NCBI GenBank assembly: GCA_029253325.1
Contig: JAQWZS010000092.1
Coordinates: 1 to 17,876 of the forward strand
Length of the DNA stretch: 17,876 bases
From: Bacteroidia bacterium
GTDB lineage: Bacteria; Bacteroidota; Bacteroidia; NS11-12g; UBA9320
Direction of reading: 5' to 3'
Of this stretch, positions 1-5,937 are shown piece by piece. Each line of letters opens with the position of its first letter. Positions within the stretch are counted from its first letter, which is position 1. The notes under the pieces are model-generated. The model worked only from the letters and a program-made list of their open reading frames with translations. It made no database searches and was not told where the DNA came from. A program made the translations under genes and the position numbers.

Positions 1-339
1 AGCAACATCAACAACAAGTATCACACTATCTACAGCAGTCAATGTTCTATAGGTATCCTCTGCAAAATCCTTGTGACCAGGTGTATCAAGAATATTTATT
101 TTTGTACCTTTATACTCAAAACTCATAACCGAAGTAGCAACAGAAATCCCACGTTGCTTTTCAATTTCCATAAAATCTGAAGTAGCTGATTTTTTAATCT
201 TATTACTTTTTACAGCACCTGCTGTTTGAATAGCACCACCAAATAGAAGTAGTTTTTCTGTCAAGGTAGTTTTCCCAGCATCTGGATGAGATATGATACC
301 AAATGTTTTACGTCTTGCTATTTCTTGTTCTAGACTCAT
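1..339 (-). CDS. prfC: Peptide chain release factor 3 (RF3), N-terminal part, cut by window edge
   Basis: RF3 is a translational GTPase that removes RF1 or RF2 from the ribosome after peptide release. The 113 codons present start at ATG 339 and stay open to base 1. They give the G domain in order: the P-loop HPDAGKTT at residues 18-25, the RF3-type switch region SDFMEIEKQRGIS (54-66) and the G3 motif DTPGH (85-89), followed by DTYRTLTAVD. These segments match E. coli RF3 closely and separate it from EF-G, whose switch I differs. A hairpin terminator lies between it and the next minus-strand gene upstream, so it is probably transcribed from its own promoter in 340-401. The C-terminal two thirds lie outside the window. 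The family call is secure. Confidence 0.96.
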   Translation of the reverse strand, partial: MSLEQEIARRKTFGIISHPDAGKTTLTEKLLLFGGAIQTAGAVKSNKIKKSATSDFMEIEKQRGISVATSVMSFEYKGTKINILDTPGHKDFAEDTYRTLTAVDSVILVVDVA

Positions 340-401
340 TTTTATGCAACTGCAATATTAATCAAAACATGACTACCCTATCATGGTGTTGATTTAAGGA
401 A

Positions 402-432
402 TAAAAAAAGCCTTTTCAAATGAAAAGGCTTT
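402..432 (-). terminator. Intrinsic terminator after the Omp28-like lipoprotein gene
   Basis: A perfect inverted repeat has arms 407-418 and 421-432 (core AAAGCC...GGCTTT), with a loop of about four bases once the innermost pairs open. On the minus strand it is followed by a run of seven T (409-403). It sits 24 bp past the stop of the gene ending at 456, which is the right place and strand to end that transcript. A run of T at 436-443 on the other side means it could also work on the plus strand, but no plus-strand gene ends here. Confidence 0.85.
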
Positions 433-455
433 AACTTTTTTTTATACTGATAAGT

Positions 456-1286
456 TTAATTTAATCGTGCAGCGTTTACAAAATCATAACCACCATTTCC
501 ATTGTCTTTCCAAATAATAGCAATAATTTCAATATTATCCATATTCCAAGATGGATCAATGTCATAAGTTTGAGCATTTAATTCTGAGTAAGAATCAGCT
601 GAATGGTTACCAGAGAGATCAATACCATATATATTACTAGTGATTTTATCTCTAAGAACATGCTTATGAGCTACTGAACCAGTTTTACCAGCTTGAATTT
701 CCATTACACCATCCTCAAGAATATATGCAGCAACTTTAAAAGTACCTGTTTGATCTTTAAAAGTTTTAACTGCCCAGTTAAGTGTCATAGTGTTACCGTC
801 CCAGGACACATTCCCACCTACACCCATTTCAACAGGTGAGTTAGTAAACTCGCTTACTGCATCAATAACATTGTTTTTAGTTTGACCTGTATAAATACCT
901 CCATTTTCTCCATATTCAGTTCTGTTGGAGCCATTAAAAGAAAAAGTTGGCCATCCTTTAACTCCAAAATCAGTAGCTAATTTCTGAGCTGTTGCATTCG
1001 TCATTTTACTTGACGCAGATCCATAGATACTTGCAGAAATTGCTTTATCTCCTAGTTCATCAATAATGTCTTTGTTCAAGTCCCAACCCCATGAACCACA
1101 AGGACCGCACCATGTTGCCGTAATTTTAGAGTATAAACCAATATTTTGTTCTGCCACATCAATTGTGCTTTCTGGAGGTGTTGTTGGTTTAGTTTCATCA
1201 TCTTTACAACTAGAGGTAAAAAGTACGGTTAAAGAAATTAGAGTTAACATTAAAGTTTTCATAATGATACTTGTTTTCATTTTCAT
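456..1286 (-). CDS. Omp28-like lipoprotein with a thioredoxin fold
   Basis: The product is a predicted exported lipoprotein of 276 residues. The N-terminus has a hydrophobic signal (about 10-23) ending in FTSSC with Cys27 as the lipidation site. Cys27 is followed directly by KDDE, which resembles the lipoprotein export signal described in Capnocytophaga for surface exposure. Next comes a thioredoxin-like domain with the active-site pair WCGPC (Cys60, Cys63) and a likely cis-proline in GWPTF (Pro113). Residues from about 145 onward look beta-rich and carry no second motif. This order (lipobox, thioredoxin fold, beta-rich tail) is that of Omp28-related Bacteroidota proteins. A disulfide exchange role is inferred only from the CxxC. 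ATG codons at 1286, 1280 and 1262 are all possible starts, and 1262 gives the most compact signal peptide. The gene stands alone, divergent from the cyclophilin gene and closed by a terminator. Confidence 0.8.
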   Translation of the reverse strand: MKMKTSIIMKTLMLTLISLTVLFTSSCKDDETKPTTPPESTIDVAEQNIGLYSKITATWCGPCGSWGWDLNKDIIDELGDKAISASIYGSASSKMTNATAQKLATDFGVKGWPTFSFNGSNRTEYGENGGIYTGQTKNNVIDAVSEFTNSPVEMGVGGNVSWDGNTMTLNWAVKTFKDQTGTFKVAAYILEDGVMEIQAGKTGSVAHKHVLRDKITSNIYGIDLSGNHSADSYSELNAQTYDIDPSWNMDNIEIIAIIWKDNGNGGYDFVNAARLN

Positions 1287-1383
1287 AATATTTATAAATT
1301 AGAGTTAAAATTAAGTTTAAACATAATAGAAATATAAATTAAAAATATATGATTTTTAAAATGAAATTAGTGTCATAACCGTC

Positions 1384-1391
1384 TATTTTTG
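1384..1391 (+). promoter_or_regulatory. Bacteroidota-type -7 element for the cyclophilin operon
   Basis: TATTTTTG matches TAnnTTTG, the -7 consensus of the main Bacteroidota sigma factor, at all six fixed positions. No TTG is visible at the usual -33 distance. It ends 9 bases before ATG 1401, so a transcript starting at the usual distance would have almost no leader. The surrounding 114-bp gap is very AT-rich, so a chance match cannot be excluded. Confidence 0.4.
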
Positions 1392-1400
1392 TAATATTAT

Positions 1401-2255
1401 ATGAAATATTTTAATCAATTTTTAATATTAATACTCATGTCATCATGTAGTATTTTTAGACCTATAAAAATTTCCAAAATCGATGTAAATAGTACATTTT
1501 CAAATGGTTGTATCGAAATCAAAACAAACAAATCATCCGATGATTGGACTGAATTTTGTGACCCCATTAATAATTTTAATTATCAAGAGGGTTTCATTTA
1601 TAAAATTGAAATTGAAGAAATTAAAGTTAAAAAAAATGACTCAAAAATTACCAAATATAACTGTAATAAAGTCATCAGTAAAACACCAAATTTATCATCT
1701 CCAGGTCTTTATGTTCACATACAAACTAAAATGGGCGATATTGTGGGTAAACTAGATATGGATTTAGCTCCACTAACAGTTGCAAACTTTGTAGGTCTGG
1801 CTGAAGGCAGTATTAAAAATAAAGCTTTTCCAGAAGGTAGACCATTTTATGATAGTCTTACTTTTCATAGGGTTATCCCAAATTTTATGATTCAAGGTGG
1901 TGATCCAATCGGAAACGGTACTGGAGGTCCAGGGTATAAGTTTAAAAATGAGATACATCCCGATTTAAAACATGACAAACCAGGTATTTTTAGTATGGCT
2001 AATTCTGGACCCAATACAAATGGTAGTCAGTTTTTTATTACTCATGCAGCTACTCCATGGCTAGATGGTCAATACAATATCTTTGGTCAAGTTATTATTG
2101 GTCAAGACATTGTTAATGCTATCGGTGCAATAGCTAAAGATCGAAGAAATAAACCGAATACTCCCATATATATGAATAAAGTTTCGATTATTCGTATTGG
2201 AGAAGCAGCCAAAAATTTTGATGCTGTTAACACATTTAAATACATGCAATATTGA
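1401..2255 (+). CDS. Cyclophilin-type peptidyl-prolyl isomerase lipoprotein with extra N-terminal domain
   Basis: This 284-residue protein should catalyse proline cis-trans isomerisation in the periplasm or at a membrane face. Residues 1-16 form a short lipoprotein signal ending in LMSSC (Cys16). Residues about 25-90 form a separate small domain, WTEFCDP...FNYQEGFIYKIEIEEI, which resembles DUF4377; this is my reading of the pattern. The cyclophilin domain runs from Gly102 to about 268. It contains FHRVIPNFMIQGGD (155-168), supplying the catalytic Arg157, Phe162 and Gln165, then NTNGSQFFIT and a conserved Trp in TPWLDG. The position of CypA His126 is Tyr, as in many bacterial forms. It heads an operon: its stop overlaps the TTG start of the hydrolase. 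It is longer than a plain bacterial cyclophilin (about 165-200 residues) because of the signal and extra domain. Confidence 0.9.
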   Translation: MKYFNQFLILILMSSCSIFRPIKISKIDVNSTFSNGCIEIKTNKSSDDWTEFCDPINNFNYQEGFIYKIEIEEIKVKKNDSKITKYNCNKVISKTPNLSSPGLYVHIQTKMGDIVGKLDMDLAPLTVANFVGLAEGSIKNKAFPEGRPFYDSLTFHRVIPNFMIQGGDPIGNGTGGPGYKFKNEIHPDLKHDKPGIFSMANSGPNTNGSQFFITHAATPWLDGQYNIFGQVIIGQDIVNAIGAIAKDRRNKPNTPIYMNKVSIIRIGEAAKNFDAVNTFKYMQY

Positions 2256-3100
2256 ATAACACCATTCAAATAAAAGAATACAAGTTCAAAGGCTCTTTAA
2301 AAAGAATTATATCGGCAGATTTAACTTACAGTAACTATACAAGCCCAGTTCCTATAGTCGTTTTTGCTCATGGATTTAAAGGTTTCAAAGATTGGGGTGC
2401 ATGGTCTTTAGCTGCTGAAATATTTGCAAGTAAAGGTTTGCCTTTTTTTAAATTCAACTTTTCTCATAACGGTACAAGCCCTAATAATTTGTCTGAATTT
2501 GTTGATTTAGAAGCATTTGGTAACAATAATTTCAAACTCGAATATGATGACCTAGGAATGGTCTTTGATTTTATAGGCAATAAAGCTGAGTCATTTAATT
2601 TTGATTGGAATGGTGAGATCTATCTAATTGGTCATAGTCGTGGCGGAGCAGTTTCACTGTTGAAATCTGCACAGGATGATAGAGTTAATAAATGTTCAAC
2701 ATGGTCATCTGTTTCCGATTTAGAGCGATATCTTGAAATGAAAGATTTTAAAGAATGGCAAAAAACAGGTGTTCACACCATTATTAATCAAAGAACTAAT
2801 CAAGAAATGCCCATTTATTTTCAATTTGTTGAAGCATTTGCTAAAAATGCTAGCGAACTAAGCTTGGCAAAGCAATTTGAAAATATAAGCTGCCCACTAT
2901 TAATTGTTCATGGCGATAATGACAAATCTGTACCACTGTCTGATGCACATACTATTTATCAAAATATACCCCATGCTATTTTATTAGAAGTAGAAAATTC
3001 AGATCATACATATAATACTAAACATCCCTTAGTAGAACGAAAGATATCTAGAGCATTCGCTGAGGTTATCACTGAGACTATTGCTTTTTTAAACCTCTGA
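2252..3100 (+). CDS. Alpha/beta hydrolase (dienelactone hydrolase or peptidase-like)
   Basis: The 282-residue protein has a complete alpha/beta hydrolase catalytic set: the oxyanion-loop segment HGFKG (40-44), the nucleophile elbow GHSRGG with Ser129, the acid in HGDNDKSVP (probably Asp224) and His252 in SDHTY. There is no signal peptide, so it is probably cytoplasmic. The substrate cannot be read from the sequence; ester or peptide hydrolysis is the family range. The start is TTG at 2252, sharing bases with the TGA stop of the cyclophilin gene (TTGA). The next in-frame ATG lies around residue 101, past the oxyanion loop, so it cannot be the start. The overlap points to translational coupling. 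The flavoprotein gene starts one base after its stop, so the three genes almost surely form one transcript. Confidence 0.85.
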   Translation: MNNTIQIKEYKFKGSLKRIISADLTYSNYTSPVPIVVFAHGFKGFKDWGAWSLAAEIFASKGLPFFKFNFSHNGTSPNNLSEFVDLEAFGNNNFKLEYDDLGMVFDFIGNKAESFNFDWNGEIYLIGHSRGGAVSLLKSAQDDRVNKCSTWSSVSDLERYLEMKDFKEWQKTGVHTIINQRTNQEMPIYFQFVEAFAKNASELSLAKQFENISCPLLIVHGDNDKSVPLSDAHTIYQNIPHAILLEVENSDHTYNTKHPLVERKISRAFAEVITETIAFLNL

Positions 3101-3101
3101 C

Positions 3102-4319
3102 ATGCCTAAATCAATTGCAATAATTGGTGGAGGTGCTGCTGGATTTTTTTCGGCAATTAATATTGCTAAAAAAAATCCAAATTATAATGTCACTATTTAT
3201 GAAGCGAGTAGCAAGCTCCTGTCAAAAGTGTTGATATCGGGTGGTGGCCGATGTAATGTTACTAATACAATATCTGAGCCCAAAGTTTTAGTTAATAATT
3301 ACCCTAGAGGGTATGATTTTTTAAAACCTGTTTTTGATCAATTTACAACTTTAGATACTCAAAAATGGTTTACTAAACATGGTGTTAACCTCAAAACGGA
3401 ACCAGATGGTCGAGTTTTTCCTGTTACTGATTCTTCTGAGACAATATATAATTGTCTGTATCAAAATTGTAAAGAATTAGGGGTTAATATTAAATTAAAA
3501 TATAGACTCGTTGATCTAGATTTTAAACAAGGAAAATGGCATCTTAAATTCAAGGTAAAACATGAGGCATCTGACATTGTAATTCTTGCCACAGGGATAA
3601 ATACAGGGATTCTTAATGTGCTTGAAAAATTAAGTATACCTATTATTCAACCTGTACCCTCTCTGTTTACATTTAATTCTAAAAATCATCGGCAATTAAA
3701 CTTGTCAGGTATTAGTGTATCTAATGCTCTTGTATCAATAAAAGAAATTACCAGTCGAATTGAAAATGGACCATTACTGATAACACATTGGGGATATAGT
3801 GGCCCATCTATTTTAAAGTTAAGTTCTTGGTTAGCCTTTGATATAGAAAAACTAAATTATAATTTTAATTTATCTATTAATTGGAATAGCTATGATTTAA
3901 AGAGTTTAGAAAAACATTTATTCTTAAATGTGATAAACAGTCCAAAGCAAAAAGTTAGATATTGGACTGAACATGGTCTCCCGAAGAGATTATGGCATCA
4001 ATTATTTGATTCAACTGGTCTTAAAGAGTATGTTAATTGGTCTGAGATTGGTAAAAAGGGTATTCACAAACTCCTATCTATATTGACAAGATATGAAGTC
4101 AGAATTCAAGGGAAAAGTACTCATAAAGAGGAATTCGTATCAGCTGGAGGAATAGACTTAAGTGCCGTTGATTTTAAATCTTTTTCAATTAAAAACCATT
4201 CAAATTTGTATGCAGTTGGAGAGTTATTGAATATTGACGCTGTTACTGGTGGGTTTAATTTTCAAGCTGCCTGGAGTGGAGCATATATGATATCAGAACA
4301 TCTATCTAATAAGATTTAA
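3102..4319 (+). CDS. HI0933/YhiN-family FAD-dependent flavoprotein (BaiN-like)
   Basis: This is a 405-residue flavoprotein of the HI0933 (YhiN, TIGR00275) family. The N-terminus is a Rossmann fold with the dinucleotide motif GGGAAG (9-14). It is followed by the family signature SGGGRCNVTN (46-55), then EPDGRVFP, and near the C-terminus by GELLNID (373-379) and AVTGGFNFQ, which closes over the FAD. The length is normal for the family. Members are annotated as NAD(P)/FAD-dependent oxidoreductases; the gut enzyme BaiN belongs here, but a bile-acid role has no support in this setting and the physiological reaction is unknown. There is no signal peptide. It is the last gene of the cyclophilin-hydrolase-flavoprotein operon, with a one-base gap from the hydrolase, and no clear terminator hairpin follows it. 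Confidence 0.9.
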   Translation: MPKSIAIIGGGAAGFFSAINIAKKNPNYNVTIYEASSKLLSKVLISGGGRCNVTNTISEPKVLVNNYPRGYDFLKPVFDQFTTLDTQKWFTKHGVNLKTEPDGRVFPVTDSSETIYNCLYQNCKELGVNIKLKYRLVDLDFKQGKWHLKFKVKHEASDIVILATGINTGILNVLEKLSIPIIQPVPSLFTFNSKNHRQLNLSGISVSNALVSIKEITSRIENGPLLITHWGYSGPSILKLSSWLAFDIEKLNYNFNLSINWNSYDLKSLEKHLFLNVINSPKQKVRYWTEHGLPKRLWHQLFDSTGLKEYVNWSEIGKKGIHKLLSILTRYEVRIQGKSTHKEEFVSAGGIDLSAVDFKSFSIKNHSNLYAVGELLNIDAVTGGFNFQAAWSGAYMISEHLSNKI

Positions 4320-4388
4320 TTAGTTGTTAAGAAAATAGTTGTTGTTGAAGAGGTATAAAAATCAAAAGACCCTTAAAATTGCATTATC

Positions 4389-4757
4389 ATGGAGAGTATA
4401 GTAATAGAAGGTAGATTAATTCAAATATTGGCAGCTCAAGAAGGTCAAAGCACACGAGGAGCATGGAAAAAACAAGATTTTGTTATAGAAACATCAGAAC
4501 AATATCCTAAGAAAGTATGCATAAGCTGTTGGAATGAAAAAACGGATGAATTATCTAAGTTTCAATTGAATGATAATTTAAAAGTTTCAGTCAACATAGA
4601 GTCTAGGGAATATAACTCAAAATGGTATACAGATATTAAAGCATGGAGAATAGATCAACTTAATGATAGTGCACCAGTTTCTAAAAACAATGAAGCTAGT
4701 GATGATGTTTCAGGAGTTAGTTTTACGAGTGATGAAAATGATGATTTACCATTCTAA
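4389..4757 (+). CDS. DUF3127 protein with an SSB-like C-terminal tip
   Basis: This small cytoplasmic protein of 122 residues matches DUF3127, a Bacteroidota family of unknown function. The recognisable segments are a start with IVIEGRLIQIL, then GAWKKQDFVIET, QYPKKVCISCWNEK, and ESREYNSKWYTDIKAWRI. The alternating beta pattern and aromatic residues suggest an OB-type barrel, which is an inference. Residues about 92-122 form a low-complexity acidic tail ending in DENDDLPF. That ending is very like the C-terminal tip of single-stranded DNA-binding protein (typically DDDIPF), which docks repair and replication proteins. The gene stands alone, 69 bp after the flavoprotein, and converges on the rhomboid gene with a 4-bp gap. 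A nucleic-acid-related role is a hypothesis from the tail, not an established function. Confidence 0.85.
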   Translation: MESIVIEGRLIQILAAQEGQSTRGAWKKQDFVIETSEQYPKKVCISCWNEKTDELSKFQLNDNLKVSVNIESREYNSKWYTDIKAWRIDQLNDSAPVSKNNEASDDVSGVSFTSDENDDLPF

Positions 4758-4790
4758 TTAATCAATTAAAGGCATTAGCTAATTGATTAA
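4758..4790. terminator. Inverted repeat at a convergent gene junction, possible weak two-way terminator
   Basis: An 11-bp perfect inverted repeat has arms 4758-4768 (TTAATCAATTA) and 4780-4790 (TAATTGATTAA) around an 11-base loop. It begins right after the DUF3127 stop and covers the last codons of the rhomboid gene, so it could end both convergent transcripts. The stem is almost all A-T and there is no clear T run on either side, which makes it weak as an intrinsic terminator. Confidence 0.4.
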
Positions 4791-5388
4791 AGAAACTTAT
4801 CAAAACATCAGGCTTAATTGATATTATCATAGCAATCCCTCCTATTGCTCCATAAATGTGTGCCTCATGACCTATGTTGTCTATATTCTTCTTTGACATA
4901 TAGTAGGAGTACCATATGTAAAGAACCCCAAATAAAATTGCCGGTATTGGTATAAAAAGATACAATTCAAGCATGCTTAGTGGGTTAATCAAAATATATG
5001 CAAATAATACTCCAGATACGCCACCTGATGCTCCAACAGCTTGATAATTGAAGTTTAACTTATGTTTCACATACCCTGGTAAATGAGCAATTATTGTAGC
5101 TCCTAAAAATATACTGAGGTATAGGACAGTAGATAAACTATCAAAGTGTAGATTTAAATAATATTCTAAATAATTTCCGAAACTGAATAATACAAAAAGG
5201 TTTATAAATAAATGTACGTAATCTGCATGAAGCCATGCACTAGAAATAAATCTATACCATTCTTTATTATTATGAATGATATAAGGTTTAAATATAAATT
5301 TTGAAAAGAGTAAAGTGTTTGAAAAAGCACTAAAACTTATCACAGTTATACTTATAATTAGTAGGATATTAATACTCACTATAAACAA
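4762..5388 (-). CDS. Rhomboid-family intramembrane serine protease
   Basis: This integral membrane protein has about six hydrophobic segments and a full rhomboid active site. It cleaves transmembrane substrates inside the bilayer; the substrate is not known. In order it shows EWYRFISSAWLHAD (L1 loop), VHLFINLF with the HxxxN motif, the nucleophile GASGG, and HIYGAIGG with the catalytic His of the AHxxGxxxG motif. Counting from a GTG at 5481, these last two are Ser152 and His208. The start is uncertain. The frame is open up to GTG 5481, but that would overlap the divergent phosphodiesterase gene antisense. TTG 5388 or GTG 5379 puts the start just before the first membrane segment and leaves a usable promoter gap. 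No ATG is available before the active-site region. I chose 5388; the family call does not depend on this. Confidence 0.85.
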   Translation of the reverse strand: MFIVSINILLIISITVISFSAFSNTLLFSKFIFKPYIIHNNKEWYRFISSAWLHADYVHLFINLFVLFSFGNYLEYYLNLHFDSLSTVLYLSIFLGATIIAHLPGYVKHKLNFNYQAVGASGGVSGVLFAYILINPLSMLELYLFIPIPAILFGVLYIWYSYYMSKKNIDNIGHEAHIYGAIGGIAMIISIKPDVLISFFNQLANAFN

Positions 5389-5448
5389 ATATCGTTTATT
5401 GATAGTAATAAATTTTTGTTCGAGTAATTCTATTTTTAATTTTACACC

Positions 5449-5937
5449 ATTAAAAGAATACTTCTTATATCTGATACGCACAGTTACTTTGGTGATGAAA
5501 TAGTAGAAAAGTTACCTCAATTTGATGAATTATGGCATGCTGGTGATTGGGGGACGATAGATAATCTAATTACACCGTCTAATCTTACTCTGAGAGGTGT
5601 TTATGGAAACATTGATAATCAACAAATAAGAAGTGAATATCCAAAAGAGCTTTTTTTTGATGTAGAAGGATTGACAGTGTATATGACACATATTGGAGGA
5701 TATCCTGGTAAATACCAAAAATTGATCAAAAAACGTTTAAAAGAGTTGAAGCCTGACCTGTATGTATGTGGTCATTCGCATATTTGTAAAATAATGAAAG
5801 ATCACAACTTAAATTTAATACATTTTAATCCAGGAGCTATTGGTTATCATGGATTTCATTTAAAAAGAACAATGATTAATTTCTCAATTAATCAAGGTAA
5901 AATTAAAGATATCAAAATACATGAATATAATAGATAA
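5449..5937 (+). CDS. YfcE/MJ0936-type metallophosphoesterase, apparent ATT start
   Basis: The 162-residue product is a small metal-dependent phosphodiesterase of the YfcE type. All metal-ligand motifs are present when the frame is read from 5449: SDTHS (Asp9, His11), HAGDW (Asp33), GVYGNID (Asn54), MTHIGG (His81) and CGHSH (His109, His111). The frame opens after a TAA at 5437-5439, and no ATG, GTG or TTG occurs before TTG 5671. That later codon would drop 74 residues, including the first three motifs, and leave a dead fragment. The codon at the place where the family starts (MKRILLISDTH) is ATT at 5449, so ATT initiation, or a G-to-T change in the start codon, is the best reading. The gene is divergent from the rhomboid gene and overlaps the following lipoprotein gene by 17 bases. 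Confidence 0.82.
   Translation: MKRILLISDTHSYFGDEIVEKLPQFDELWHAGDWGTIDNLITPSNLTLRGVYGNIDNQQIRSEYPKELFFDVEGLTVYMTHIGGYPGKYQKLIKKRLKELKPDLYVCGHSHICKIMKDHNLNLIHFNPGAIGYHGFHLKRTMINFSINQGKIKDIKIHEYNR

Noticed and set aside
353..360. Seven-of-eight match to TAnnTTTG on the minus strand before prfC
   Set aside because: One fixed position differs and no -33 partner is present. In DNA this AT-rich such near-matches are common.
1066..1302. Open frame on the plus strand opposite the Omp28-like gene
   Set aside because: It lies antisense to a gene with clear domain motifs and shows no family features of its own.
5389..5481. Rhomboid start at GTG 5481
   Set aside because: It would run antisense through the start of the phosphodiesterase and add about 31 residues that rhomboids of this type do not need. 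It remains possible, so it is noted in the entry.
5671..5937. A shorter phosphodiesterase starting at TTG 5671
   Set aside because: It would lack the Asp-x-His, GD and GN metal-ligand motifs, which are intact in the same frame upstream, so the longer reading from 5449 is preferred.
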